Shown here: positions 18,217 through 27,567 of the stretch, in pieces
Numbering within the stretch: the stretch's first letter is position 1
How the letters are laid out: each line of letters begins with the position of its first letter
Source of the DNA: JAAAOZ01 sp964496595
GTDB lineage: Bacteria > Chloroflexota > Anaerolineae > B4-G1 > SLSP01
Length of the DNA stretch: 64,000 nucleotides
Assembly: GCA_964496595.1 (NCBI GenBank)
Contig: CAZCAI010000001.1
Location: 52,193 to 116,192, forward strand
Reading direction: 5' to 3'
Made by a program: the position numbers and the translations under genes
Notes under the pieces: model-generated
Seen by the model: only the letters and a program-made list of their open reading frames with translations
What the model was told of the DNA's origin: nothing
Databases searched by the model: none

Positions 18217-18900
18217 ATGCCAGAAGAAACCCAAAATCAGCCGGCCTCCATCACAGAGATCGAACCCAAGATGCAACTTAAGGGCAAGGTCACCCACACC
18301 GAGCTATACGGAGCTTTCGTGGATGTGGGAGTCGAATGTGATGGTTTAGTTCACATTTCCCAACTCTCCGATGATCGCGTCAAGAAGGTCACCGACGTGG
18401 TGGAAGAGGGCAACGAGATCAATGTCTGGGTGTTAGATGTGAAACCGGAGCAGGGTCGCATCGCGCTTACGATGGTCGAGCCGCCGGACGTGACTTGGGA
18501 TGAGTTAGCTCCCGGTCAAGTGCGCGAAGGTAAAGTGGTCCGAATGGAGCGTTACGGTGCATTTGTGGACATCGGCGCCGCTCGCCCTGGCCTACTTCAC
18601 GTCAAAGAGATGGGCGATTATGTCCGAGAGCCTACCGATATCGTGCGACAAGGAGAAACCATCGAGGTCAAAGTTCTCAAGGTGGATAATCGTAAGCGCC
18701 AAATCGATCTCTCGCTTAACATCGAAGAGGATATCTCGATGGAGGATGAGGCAGAGGAATTCCTTTCTCCGATGGAAGTGGCCTTCCAGCAAGCCCAATC
18801 GAAAGCTCGTCGTAAGAATAAAAAGCAAAAGGCTCGTGCGCGCCATGGCGATCAGCGACGAGAGGAAATCTATAATCGCACTTTGCAGCACGGGAAGTAG
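18217..18900 (+). CDS. Two-S1-domain RNA-binding protein
   Basis: This 227-residue protein contains two S1 OB-fold repeats at about residues 15-88 and 102-172. Each carries the YGAFVDVG/YGAFVDIG core and the VHISQL/LHVKEM strand. It is much shorter than ribosomal protein S1 (four to six repeats). The tail is basic (KARRKNKKQKARARHGDQRR) and may add nonspecific RNA affinity. A general role in translation or mRNA binding is inferred. The consensus promoter suggests high expression. Confidence 0.85.
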   Translation: MPEETQNQPASITEIEPKMQLKGKVTHTELYGAFVDVGVECDGLVHISQLSDDRVKKVTDVVEEGNEINVWVLDVKPEQGRIALTMVEPPDVTWDELAPGQVREGKVVRMERYGAFVDIGAARPGLLHVKEMGDYVREPTDIVRQGETIEVKVLKVDNRKRQIDLSLNIEEDISMEDEAEEFLSPMEVAFQQAQSKARRKNKKQKARARHGDQRREEIYNRTLQHGK

Positions 18901-18924
18901 ACCGCTTCCTATTCCTAACGGCGT

Positions 18925-21234
18925 TTATCGCACCTTAATCGATTCCTTCAGCACAATGTGATCTGATGCATGCCCCGATTCTGCCCAAAGAATCGGCAGG
19001 CGCGTATTAGTTTGGAGTAGGTAAATCCCCACGGATACTGTATACTCCCCACTTGGCAACTCCTGAGGTAAGGCCAACCGATGGTCGTCCCACACGTAGC
19101 GATCGGTTGGCCAGCGATTTGTCGGGAACCCCGCCGGATTTAGATGATCCGATTGCGCCCATACTTCGCCATCTGGCCCCACAAAATGCACAAAGGATTG
19201 ATACGTCTCCGTCAGGGGATGCTGCGCATGCCAGTAAAGCGTCACATCTAAAGCGCCGCCAGACCGCACATGCTTTGCAGATAAATCAAAGCCGAGCAAG
19301 CTGATCTTGCCGCCAATATCAGCTTGCTGATGATATTGAGCCACACGCGCCTCTCCTGGCGGGGAGTGATAGTGGAACCATCCGAAGGCGCTATCCCCCA
19401 ATTTTAGCAGAAGCATTATCACAATGATGCCTCCCATCCAGGCCAGCAGCGGCGAGGATGACGTCAGGGTTTTCTCTCCCTTGCTTTCTTCGGCGTCGGC
19501 GTCTGTTCTTTCATCGTTTGCATGAGTGCCGATAAGATAGAGCATTCCCCCAATTAGACTGAGTCCGGTAATGCCCCACCCTAGCTTACGCGGCCATGTA
19601 TCCTCAAATTGAACCCAGACTTCGTGTTCTCCAGCAGGCACTTCAACAGCAATGAAGCCTTCTGGATGCGCGATATCAATTGGCACCGGTTGACCATCGA
19701 TGTAGGCGCGCCAACCGGGGAAATAAAAAAGATAGAGACGTAGCAGAAATTTCTCCGGTGTGACGATAGTGAAGTGATTATGCCATGGCGCGGAGGGCAG
19801 CACCTCGACATGAGCTTGCTCCGGCAGTGTGTAGCGATTGACGCGATCCACAGGCGGGGGATATGAGGCTAAGACGCTCTCGTGAGGGCCGGGGATCATA
19901 TCTACTGTGGAGGGCACAAAATCGTTGGTGGAGGTTGTACCCCGCCAAAGTCCTTCTAGCTCCTCCTCGATAATGGATCGTGGTGTGATGACGCCAAAAG
20001 CGTTCTCCCAAGGCGGCAGCGCAAGGCCTGGCAGACCAGTAAACACAACGCCTCCCAAAAATAGTATCAGTAGCGCCATTGAACGTTTGTTCTGGGAAGC
20101 ACGACGACCCAGGATTGCAATAGGCGGCGCGATCAGCGCCGCTAACGGCCCTAAAAATCGCCATGGGAATTGATAGTAGGCCATACCCGGCACAAGCTCC
20201 CACACGGGCCTACTCAATGGGGTGATTAGAAAGAGGGCTGTTGCTCCACTCGCCACATAAAATCCAATGGAGCGAAAAATCCGTTGCTTGAGGGCCAGAA
20301 GCGCGCCTAGAATGAAAAGCATGGCCTGTATAAGGCCAAACGTCATCGGGATATAGGGAACCATCGCGCCCCAATCTAATTCAGGTAGTGGGGCGAAGAG
20401 TTCGCGGAGCATCACAAAGTGATTACGAAAATCGTAGTGTCCTTCCCCGGCCACGTCCAACTTGATGTATGTCCGCTCTATCAAAAAGGGCAACCAGAAG
20501 TAAGCAGTCAATCCAACGACGAGGACGCCGGCCAACAGCGCCCGCCAGAAGCCTGCGCGCGCTCTAAGTCCTATCCAGTGCCATAAGGAGAGCGTCGCCA
20601 GGAGGATCATCGTGGTGAGGCCGCTCAGATTGTGGCTCAGCAATACCCCTCCAGCACTGAGGATGGCGAGGATGAAGCTCTTTTTGTCACCATCCTGCCA
20701 GAGACACTCCCAACTCCATAAGGCCCCCGGGATCAACGACACGGCGAACACCTCGGCCAAATTGCCCCGGATATGAGGATTGATCAGAAAAATATAAGGG
20801 CTGAAGGTGAAAGCCGCTGCGGCCAAGAGTCCCCCACCCTGTCGCCCGAATTTTTCCCCCAAGAGGTAAGCTCCCACCGCGCCTAATATCTGGGAGAGGA
20901 TAAAGAGCAACTTCGCGCCAGTAGCCGCGTGTTGTGGTTGGAGCAACGTCAGCCAATTGCCCAGATGATAGATCAGCGGTGCGTAATAATTGAAGATGGG
21001 GTAGCCGTGTCCGTAGTAAAAATCAGGCGCCCAGCGGGGATAGAGGTTGCCCGCCTGGAGACTGAAACCCAACTCAGCAATCCGAAAGACATGAAGTTCG
21101 GCATCTGTTGCGCCAGGCAACCCTGGATTGACGAGGAAGGGCCAAGAAGCCATGACCCCTAAGACTACTGCCAATAAAAGCCCCAGATTGTGCGCCCGCG
21201 GATTATGCGCTCGCGCAGACCGTTTACTTCGCAT
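18925..21234 (-). CDS. Polytopic membrane protein of the PTPS-related family
   Basis: This 769-residue protein has about ten to twelve TM helices in its first ~420 residues, a soluble beta-rich part with VEVPAGEHEVWVQFEDTWPR, one further TM pair near 560-620, and a soluble C-terminal domain. The first loop carries TDAELHVFRIAELG and PRWAPDFYYGHGYPIFNYY, the signature of the PTPS-related / YfhO-like membrane glycosyltransferase group. A role in transferring lipid-linked sugars to envelope polymers is inferred from family resemblance only. The ATG lies inside repeat copy B (gactATGcga), so the repeat supplies the start context. It converges with the S1-domain gene. Confidence 0.7.
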   Translation of the reverse strand: MRSKRSARAHNPRAHNLGLLLAVVLGVMASWPFLVNPGLPGATDAELHVFRIAELGFSLQAGNLYPRWAPDFYYGHGYPIFNYYAPLIYHLGNWLTLLQPQHAATGAKLLFILSQILGAVGAYLLGEKFGRQGGGLLAAAAFTFSPYIFLINPHIRGNLAEVFAVSLIPGALWSWECLWQDGDKKSFILAILSAGGVLLSHNLSGLTTMILLATLSLWHWIGLRARAGFWRALLAGVLVVGLTAYFWLPFLIERTYIKLDVAGEGHYDFRNHFVMLRELFAPLPELDWGAMVPYIPMTFGLIQAMLFILGALLALKQRIFRSIGFYVASGATALFLITPLSRPVWELVPGMAYYQFPWRFLGPLAALIAPPIAILGRRASQNKRSMALLILFLGGVVFTGLPGLALPPWENAFGVITPRSIIEEELEGLWRGTTSTNDFVPSTVDMIPGPHESVLASYPPPVDRVNRYTLPEQAHVEVLPSAPWHNHFTIVTPEKFLLRLYLFYFPGWRAYIDGQPVPIDIAHPEGFIAVEVPAGEHEVWVQFEDTWPRKLGWGITGLSLIGGMLYLIGTHANDERTDADAEESKGEKTLTSSSPLLAWMGGIIVIMLLLKLGDSAFGWFHYHSPPGEARVAQYHQQADIGGKISLLGFDLSAKHVRSGGALDVTLYWHAQHPLTETYQSFVHFVGPDGEVWAQSDHLNPAGFPTNRWPTDRYVWDDHRLALPQELPSGEYTVSVGIYLLQTNTRLPILWAESGHASDHIVLKESIKVR

Positions 21235-21306
21235 AGTCTATTTTTACCTTATCAGAAAAGACAAAAAGAGCCGTTTTTCATCTCAGGTTCTGTGACTACG
21301 CGAAAT
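21222..21306 (-). repeat. ~85-bp dispersed repeat, copy B
   Basis: Read on the minus strand this copy begins ATTTCGCGTAGTCA and ends GGTAAAAATAGACTATGCG, matching copy A at 8379-8465 in order and orientation relative to the downstream gene. The middle differs by several substitutions and small indels. Here the right end provides the ATG of the 769-residue membrane protein, and the homology continues about 10 nt into that gene (ATGCGAAGTAAAC versus ATGCGAAATAAAC). Confidence 0.75.
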
Positions 21307-21336
21307 ATTACCTGGGAATATAAATCCATACGCGAA

Positions 21337-22029
21337 CTACTCGTCTTGCTCAAACCGCAATCCATGTCCCCGCACAGTCACAACATATTCATGGTCTGGA
21401 TTTAACTCTGCCAACCGTTCCCGGAGACGATAAACTAACGCATCGACAGCTTGATCCGTCACACCACCAACCGCATCGGGCCAGACCACTTGGATAATCT
21501 CCTGCCGCGTGACAACGCGCTCGTCTGAAGAAACCAACAAGTCCAGAAGAGCAAATTGAGCCGGGGAAAGCGGTGGATCCAACTCCTCGCGCCCCAGGCA
21601 AACACGGCGCGTTGTGAGATGCACCTGCAATTTAGATGAGGCCTCTGATGCGCCTGACAAGGCATCCGAAGCATCTAAGGAGATAGACTCTTCCGATTCC
21701 AACGGCAACGTCGCATCTCCGGCGACAAATCCCATTTGTACCGTCATCGCCAAATTGATCTCATCGCCATCGCGGAGACGGTAAGGTTGTTTTCGCACCG
21801 GCTTATCATTCACGAAGGTGCCATTTTTGCTCCCCAGGTCTCGCAAGAGATAGCCGCGCTCGTCGTGCTCGATGCGCGCGTGATAGCGCGAAATTTGTCG
21901 CTCTAACATCACAAGGTCGCAATCCGAGCCACGACCAATCGTCGTAGTATCATTCTCCAGCGGCCATCGCGTACCCGCCAACGCACCTTTATAGATGATC
22001 AAAAATGGACGATTTTCTTCTGATTCCAT
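21337..22029 (-). CDS. FHA domain-winged helix transcription regulator
   Basis: This 230-residue protein joins an N-terminal forkhead-associated domain (about 10-90, with IGRGSDCDLVM, ISRYHARIEHDE and DLGSKNGTFVNDK) to a C-terminal OmpR/PhoB-type winged helix (about 130-228, with LSPAQFALLDLLVSSDERVVTRQEI and VTDQAVDALVYRLRERL). FHA domains bind phosphothreonine, so the DNA-binding output is probably controlled by a Ser/Thr kinase. A candidate kinase gene lies divergently next door at 22196. GAGGAGA precedes the ATG. Confidence 0.85.
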   Translation of the reverse strand: MESEENRPFLIIYKGALAGTRWPLENDTTTIGRGSDCDLVMLERQISRYHARIEHDERGYLLRDLGSKNGTFVNDKPVRKQPYRLRDGDEINLAMTVQMGFVAGDATLPLESEESISLDASDALSGASEASSKLQVHLTTRRVCLGREELDPPLSPAQFALLDLLVSSDERVVTRQEIIQVVWPDAVGGVTDQAVDALVYRLRERLAELNPDHEYVVTVRGHGLRFEQDE

Positions 22030-22097
22030 TACGTCTCCTCATTACTCCTACTTTACTCCTACTTTAGATCGGAAAATAGCCCCATTGTTCGGGCCGA

Positions 22098-22133
22098 CGT
22101 CCTCGCCGTGCCCGTGGTAGCTTGGCGGGGACG
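22098..22133. repeat. GC-rich intergenic hairpin
   Basis: CGTCCTCGCC and GGCGGGGACG form a 10-bp stem with one T-G pair and a 16-nt loop, in the divergent region between the FHA regulator and the kinase gene. No T-run follows, and it resembles the other intergenic palindromes of this window. Confidence 0.4.
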
Positions 22134-22157
22134 CCAGCCACAACCCACGATGAAACC

Positions 22158-22185
22158 TTGACATGCATTTCAACCGGGTTATGAT
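22158..22185 (+). promoter_or_regulatory. Consensus promoter of the Ser/Thr kinase gene
   Basis: TTGACA (22158-22163) and TATGAT (22180-22185) are separated by 16 bp. The predicted start near 22192 is only about 4 nt from the ATG at 22196, which excludes the longer frame opening at 22163. Confidence 0.7.
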
Positions 22186-22195
22186 CAAGCTTACT

Positions 22196-23176
22196 ATGGT
22201 AAAGTTGCTGACTTCTCAGGTCTTACTCAAAAACAGGTATAAGATCGTCGGGCCGATTGGTCAAGGGGGGATGGGCGCCGTCTATCGCGCCGCAGATACG
22301 ATCTTGACCGGTCGCATCTGCGCCATCAAAGAGATTGTACCAGATCCAGCAATGGAAGAGTCCAACCGCCGCCAAATCCAAGAACAATTCCGGCAGGAGG
22401 CCTCCGTCCTGGCTCGATTGGATCATCCCAACTTGCCTAAAGTCTCCGATTATTTCACTCAAAAAGAGCGCGAGTACCTCGTGATGGATTTTGTGCCAGG
22501 TCACGACTTGCGCGAATTGCTCATGCAAGCTCAACAGGATGAGGATTTCCTTAAAGAAGCGCAAGTGTTGGATTGGGCTGATCAGTTGTGTAGCGCTTTA
22601 TCCTATCTGCACCATCAAGACCCACCCATTTTACACCGCGATATTAAACCCTCCAACATTAAACTCACACCCTCCGGCTTACTCAAGCTGGTAGACTTTG
22701 GCTTAGTCAAAGTGCTGACACACGATGAGGCGCGGACAATTACGGTCGTTCAGGGGCGCGGAACCGCCGCCTACACGCCGATAGAGCAATATGGCGGCGA
22801 TGACACCCACACGGATACCCGCAGTGATATTTACGCCCTGGGCGCGACTCTCTATCATCTTCTAACGGGGAAACCGCCGGCGACAGCCCGCGAGCGCTTT
22901 CTTAAGCCAGAATTGCTCGCCCCGCCACGTGAGATTAACCCCCACATCCGGCCAGCCGTCGAACAAGCGATCTTAGCTGCGTTGGCGCTCCATCCCTCCG
23001 ACCGGATCGCGGACATCGAGACGTTCCAGGAGATGCTGCATCAATCCACCGGCCCGCTCAATGTCACGCCCTTTGTGCTGTCCTCACGCGAGTTGGATGG
23101 CGTCGTCCGCTCCAACCTCCCCTTGATCTTCATCGCCTTGGGCCTGCTGGCGATTGCGATTTTGCTAACGCCCTAG
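22196..23176 (+). CDS. Ser/Thr protein kinase with C-terminal membrane anchor
   Basis: This 326-residue Hanks-type kinase has the glycine loop GQGGMGAVYRA, the catalytic lysine in CAIKEIV, ILHRDIKPSNIKL and LVDFGLVK, so all catalytic elements are present. The activation segment GRGTAAYTPIEQYGG and DIYALGATLYHLLTGK are typical of bacterial STPKs. A single hydrophobic helix ends the protein (LPLIFIALGLLAIAILLTP), which would tether the kinase domain to the inner face of the membrane. No extracellular sensor follows. The divergent FHA regulator is a plausible substrate. Confidence 0.87.
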   Translation: MVKLLTSQVLLKNRYKIVGPIGQGGMGAVYRAADTILTGRICAIKEIVPDPAMEESNRRQIQEQFRQEASVLARLDHPNLPKVSDYFTQKEREYLVMDFVPGHDLRELLMQAQQDEDFLKEAQVLDWADQLCSALSYLHHQDPPILHRDIKPSNIKLTPSGLLKLVDFGLVKVLTHDEARTITVVQGRGTAAYTPIEQYGGDDTHTDTRSDIYALGATLYHLLTGKPPATARERFLKPELLAPPREINPHIRPAVEQAILAALALHPSDRIADIETFQEMLHQSTGPLNVTPFVLSSRELDGVVRSNLPLIFIALGLLAIAILLTP

Positions 23177-23182
23177 CGCGCC

Positions 23183-26140
23183 TTAGCGCCGCCTTAGCGC
23201 CGCTCGAGCGCGGCCAGGAGGCGCTCCCCGCGAACTACGCCTCAGAGAGTCGACCAACATCACAACCAACAATACAAGGCCGCCCACACCCAAGGTAATG
23301 ACGCCGGCCAAAAATTCCCGTTGCTCTATCCCATAGTACCACGCAGGGATTCGAAATCGCCCCAGGATGACCCAGAACACATAGGTCGTCAGACTGCCGA
23401 TAGCGCCTAACAACCCCAGGCGCGTGGCCGTCGCGGCCTGCATCTTACGCTCGCGCCCCCAAACAATTCCCAACACCATGACGGCCAATGCGCCCGTCAT
23501 GGCCCAGCCTAAAAGCTGCCATCGCTGTGGTCGGGGCAATTGAATTGGCTCGGGGAGGCGCTGGACTTTGGGCAAGTCTGGCTGCGCCGTGGACGTCATA
23601 GCCCCCGCTTCCTCTTCCTCTTCCCCTTCTTCTACCTCAACAGAAGGCGTGGGCGTGAGCGTGATAGAAGTCACCACGACAGATTGATCCTCGCGAATGG
23701 TCAGTTGGAGCCGCACCGACGAGAGCGCCGGCTCCGATTGCACGGTGATGTCCAACTGTCCCACTCGATCCAAAGTGACAGAGGTAGCGCCGATGCCCTC
23801 CTGCGTCTGGGCATCTACAACCTGCTCAATTCCCTCTTGCGGATAGGATAGGATAAACCTCACGGACGTTCCATCCGGCGCAGGATGGCCATTGCGATCC
23901 ACAATCACCCCCGTCCGCAAGTTAACGACATCGCCCTTCCGAATGTTGCTCAGTTTGAGGGGCGTCAACACCTCGCCGGCGACATCCACCAGATTCAGCC
24001 CAATCATCTGAGCGGGGTCTGGCCTGGTCTGCTGCATAATATCATAGTTCAAAGCCGGGATACTCACCGGCGACGCGCCAGAAGCGACCAAATCGCGGAA
24101 AAGCGCGCGAACCCCCGCCTCGACGAAGGCCGCGCCGGGCGAATAAAGCGCGTAGTAGAGATCCAATTTACTGATCTCTGTGCTATCCAGCTCATAGGGC
24201 GAGCCAAACGCCAACACCACCAATCGAGCATCCAATAGACCCGCCTGCTCCCGCAAGAAATCCTTTAACGCCGTGGCGTTGGGATCATCTGGATATAGTC
24301 CCATCGGTGCAAAGATGATCCAATCCGCCTGCTCGAGCGCATCGAAGACGACGTTAGCGATCGGTAAAGGCGCCGGCGTTGCCGTTGCTGTCGGTGTTTC
24401 CTCCGTGGCTGACGACGCACCCTCCCCTGCCTCGCCCTCAATGGGTTCCAGTACTTCCTCCGGCGGTTCAATCATCACCGGTTGCGGGCCGGTCTCCAAC
24501 GCCCGGCGCAGTTGGGAAAAGGTAAACGATTGAATCGTCCCCGGCTCTATAACGCCCGTCCCCTGTGGCCCATAGAAACGCTGCATCGCCCCAGATAATG
24601 TATCTCGCTGCAACAGAGGTAATGCCGGCCCGCCGGCCACCGGCTGGGCATCGTATTCCTGAGTAAAGATTACAATCCTCTCATCTTCCCGCGGCGGTGA
24701 TGGCAACAGATCCTCCGAAAGCGGGAAGATCAACGTCAGCGCGTTCATCGCCGTCTGCGCGCCGACGCTCCGCTCCTCCGCCAAGATCGCTTCGGCTGCC
24801 CCCGGCGTGACGCTCACCGCCGGCAATGAGAATTCCGGGAATGCCCGTAACTTCATTTGCAAAACACGATACACCGCTCCATCCACGATACTCTGGAAGG
24901 TCGTATCGCTCTCATACAAGGCAGTCAGGAATTCCAGAGTGTCCCGGATATTCGCAAAGTGCGTCGTCCATTCCCCATCGGCGGAAAATCTATCCAAGAT
25001 GAGGAGATCATTGCCGGCGATCAATGCCTCCTGAACGACACGGCGGGCGTTAAACGATGTGCCTTCCGGGTTGTAAAATTCCCGTATCGAACGCACGCCC
25101 AAATTATCGGCGACCAACACGCCGCCCGCATCCCGCCAGCCCGCGACCTGTTCCAGGCTCATCAGGAGCTTGAGCGCTTGCGCGTCCAAACTGATAGGTT
25201 GCGTGGAAATCCGAATATTGCCTTCGAAGCCCCGGTAGCGGTTGTGCGTCACCAGAACGCCATCCGCAGCCGAGCCGACTCCCGGCGCCTCCGCCATCAC
25301 AGCGAAAAAGGGCGCCAACTCATTTTGCTCCAGCTCGGCGAGGGATTTCTGAATAGTCGGGATTTCCTCACTCACCGAACGATCCGCGCTTCCCAGGCCG
25401 GGCAAGTGACGCGGTACGACTAGCATCCGCTGCTCGCTGCCCTCGTGCATCCCACGAACGTAGGCTTGACCAAGTCGCCCCACCCAAAAGGGATGGCTGC
25501 CGAAAACCCGCGCGCCGAGATCAGAAGGATCGCCCGGACGCGGCGTCAACAGGACATCCAAATCCGGGCCTAAGAAGAGATTGACGCCCAACGCCGACAA
25601 CTCGCGGCCCATCACATAGCCCGCCGTCTCGGCCACTGTCTGATCCCACGTCGCGCCCAAAGCCATAGGCGTCGGTAGGGAGGTCGTCTCGGAGATGAAG
25701 CCTGTGATCGGCATGCCCTCCGCGCTGGCCGTCGTCGCGACGAAGAGCGGGATATAGGGAGCATCGCCATCGCCCGCCTCACCCGATGATGGCGCGGCCA
25801 GCGCCTGAAGCTGATTTGTCATGGAGATCAATGTGAGGGGGGCCACCCGGCGCGCGCCAAAATTTCCGTTCGCCGGACGCAGGATCACGCCGCCGATGCC
25901 GTAGTCGCGAATCAGCGTCGCGATCTCCGAATCGAAGCTGGGCGCAACGCCGGGGAAGGAGACCACCACCAACTGCCCCACCCTCTCGGCCGGGGACATC
26001 TGAGACATTATTTCCATGACAGGATCTGTCGTCGAATCTGGCGTTGGCTCCTGTGCCTGTACAGTTGGGACGACTGCGAACATCAGCACCCACGCCACGA
26101 TCCCCCGCCAAATCCCGCTCCATCTATGGGATTTCATCAT
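23183..26140 (-). CDS. GH3-like (NagZ-type) exported protein with altered catalytic motifs
   Basis: This ~985-residue protein starts with a signal peptide ending near VQAQ. The first ~350 residues follow glycoside hydrolase family 3 beta-N-acetylhexosaminidases: MSPAERVGQLVVVSFPG, IGGVILRPANGNF, MALGATWDQTVAETAGYVMGRE. The conserved KHFPGHGD...DSH block is replaced by RHLPGLGSADRS, which lacks the acid/base histidine, although the likely nucleophile region VADNLGV keeps an Asp. A C-terminal GH3-like domain, a beta-sandwich and two or three TM helices near the end follow. It may have lost or changed hydrolase activity. GAGGAG sits ahead of the ATG pair at 26140/26137, so the frame upstream of it is not used. 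Confidence 0.72.
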   Translation of the reverse strand: MMKSHRWSGIWRGIVAWVLMFAVVPTVQAQEPTPDSTTDPVMEIMSQMSPAERVGQLVVVSFPGVAPSFDSEIATLIRDYGIGGVILRPANGNFGARRVAPLTLISMTNQLQALAAPSSGEAGDGDAPYIPLFVATTASAEGMPITGFISETTSLPTPMALGATWDQTVAETAGYVMGRELSALGVNLFLGPDLDVLLTPRPGDPSDLGARVFGSHPFWVGRLGQAYVRGMHEGSEQRMLVVPRHLPGLGSADRSVSEEIPTIQKSLAELEQNELAPFFAVMAEAPGVGSAADGVLVTHNRYRGFEGNIRISTQPISLDAQALKLLMSLEQVAGWRDAGGVLVADNLGVRSIREFYNPEGTSFNARRVVQEALIAGNDLLILDRFSADGEWTTHFANIRDTLEFLTALYESDTTFQSIVDGAVYRVLQMKLRAFPEFSLPAVSVTPGAAEAILAEERSVGAQTAMNALTLIFPLSEDLLPSPPREDERIVIFTQEYDAQPVAGGPALPLLQRDTLSGAMQRFYGPQGTGVIEPGTIQSFTFSQLRRALETGPQPVMIEPPEEVLEPIEGEAGEGASSATEETPTATATPAPLPIANVVFDALEQADWIIFAPMGLYPDDPNATALKDFLREQAGLLDARLVVLAFGSPYELDSTEISKLDLYYALYSPGAAFVEAGVRALFRDLVASGASPVSIPALNYDIMQQTRPDPAQMIGLNLVDVAGEVLTPLKLSNIRKGDVVNLRTGVIVDRNGHPAPDGTSVRFILSYPQEGIEQVVDAQTQEGIGATSVTLDRVGQLDITVQSEPALSSVRLQLTIREDQSVVVTSITLTPTPSVEVEEGEEEEEAGAMTSTAQPDLPKVQRLPEPIQLPRPQRWQLLGWAMTGALAVMVLGIVWGRERKMQAATATRLGLLGAIGSLTTYVFWVILGRFRIPAWYYGIEQREFLAGVITLGVGGLVLLVVMLVDSLRRSSRGAPPGRARAALRRR

Positions 26141-26231
26141 GATTCTCCTCAGCGTCATTTTAACGCAGAGAGAGGATTAAGCAAGTCCCCAAAATATTGT
26201 GCTAAGAATCAGTATATTCACCACGGATGAT

Positions 26232-27470
26232 TTATTCAATTGTTGCTTCGATCTCTCCATCCTGCATTTGCAACATCACACCCAGCGCTTTCGACTCTCT
26301 CAGCCGCTGCATCTGCGCCGCCGAGGTCAAAATCTGGCGACCCTCAGCCGCGCGGACGATAGCATAGCCGCGCGCGAGCACAGCGGCGGGACTCAGCGCC
26401 TTCAGGCGCGCTTCCAATGTCTCCGTCCGATGCCGGACAACTTCTAAATGACGAAGCATTTGATTATCGGCCCGCGCCAGCAACTCATCCACACGCTGGC
26501 GCGCATTTTCCAGGCGCAAGCGCGGCGAAAGATGTTCCAACGCGCGGGTCAGGTGCTGCACTTGATCCTGCCGATTCGCCAGACGCGCTTCTAAGGCGCG
26601 ATCCAAGCGGTCAATGGTATGCGCTATCGCTGCGCGCACCTCGACCAAATCCACCGAGACGACCTCCGCCGCCGCCGAGGGCGTCGGCGCGCGGACATCC
26701 GCCGCGAAATCGGCCAGCGTGAAGTCGGTTTCGTGCCCTACCCCGCTCACCACCGGAATGCGCGAGTCGGCGATGGCTCGCGCGACGCGCTCATCGTTGA
26801 ACGTCCACAGATCCTCAATCGAGCCGCCGCCGCGCACCACTAAGATGACGTCCACATCGTCGCGGGCATTGAGCGCGGCCAGCGCCGCGACAATGCCGGG
26901 CGGCGCCGTCTCGCCCTGGACCAACGTCGGCGCGAGTAGCACCTTAGCCAGCGGATATCGACGCCGCAGGACATTGAGCACATCGCGCAGAGCCGCTGTT
27001 GTCGGCGAGGTCACCACCCCGATCCGTCGCGAGAACGGGGGCAGCGGACGCTTGCGCGCCGCATCGAACAGCCCTTCGGTCTCCAACTGGCGCTTTAGCC
27101 GTTCGAACTCCTCGTAGAGCGCGCCACGCCCGGCCGGCTGCACGCGATCCACATAGAATTGATAGCGCCCGCCCCGCTCATAGACGCCGATAGCCCCGTG
27201 CGCAACGACCTGATCGCCAGAACGCGGCGTGTAATCCAGCCGGTAGGCCGTGCTACGCCAGATCACACAGCCTAATTGCGCATTCTCATCTTTCAAAGTA
27301 AAATACAGATGACCAGAGGAGGCACGCGAGAAATTCGATACCTCACCCTGGATATAAAGATTCTGAAATGCTGGCTCTTGTTCCAACACAGTTCGAATGT
27401 GCGCCGTAACTTCACTGACAGATCGGGGGTGATCAGCCTGACCTTCAAACAATCCTAATTGATCCCACAT
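26232..27470 (-). CDS. xseA: Exodeoxyribonuclease VII large subunit
   Basis: This 412-residue subunit has an N-terminal OB fold (SVSEVTAHIRTVLEQ, IQGEVSNFSRASSGHLYFTLKD) and the catalytic domain with RRIGVVTSPTTAALRDVLNV, VRGGGSIEDLWTFNDE and SGVGHETDFTLADFAADVRA. It degrades single-stranded DNA together with XseB. No xseB-like small gene lies next to it. The ATG at 27470 is preferred because AAGGAG is 8 nt upstream; a GTG two codons earlier is the alternative. Confidence 0.92.
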   Translation of the reverse strand: MWDQLGLFEGQADHPRSVSEVTAHIRTVLEQEPAFQNLYIQGEVSNFSRASSGHLYFTLKDENAQLGCVIWRSTAYRLDYTPRSGDQVVAHGAIGVYERGGRYQFYVDRVQPAGRGALYEEFERLKRQLETEGLFDAARKRPLPPFSRRIGVVTSPTTAALRDVLNVLRRRYPLAKVLLAPTLVQGETAPPGIVAALAALNARDDVDVILVVRGGGSIEDLWTFNDERVARAIADSRIPVVSGVGHETDFTLADFAADVRAPTPSAAAEVVSVDLVEVRAAIAHTIDRLDRALEARLANRQDQVQHLTRALEHLSPRLRLENARQRVDELLARADNQMLRHLEVVRHRTETLEARLKALSPAAVLARGYAIVRAAEGRQILTSAAQMQRLRESKALGVMLQMQDGEIEATIE

Positions 27471-27506
27471 CCTCACAACTCCTTAACATGGCTGTAACGT
27501 AAACTC

Positions 27507-27535
27507 TTGTTATAATTTACATTCAAGAGTATAAT
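27507..27535 (+). promoter_or_regulatory. Promoter of the LysM/TrmH unit
   Basis: TTGTTA (27507-27512) and TATAAT (27530-27535) are 17 bp apart. A start near 27542 leaves a leader of about 26 nt with GAAAGGAG. A second TATAAT at 27511-27516 carries an extended TGT and could be an additional start. Confidence 0.6.
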
Positions 27536-27567
27536 ATATAGTGAAATCTAACGAAAGGAGTGCTCCA

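Noticed and set aside
22163..22195. Earlier start codons for the Ser/Thr kinase
   Set aside because: The ATG at 22163 overlaps the -35 box and the one at 22181 overlaps the -10 box of a consensus promoter.
26417..27193. Plus-strand frames inside xseA
   Set aside because: They are low-complexity Arg/Ser/Pro-rich shadows of a gene with unmistakable XseA motifs.
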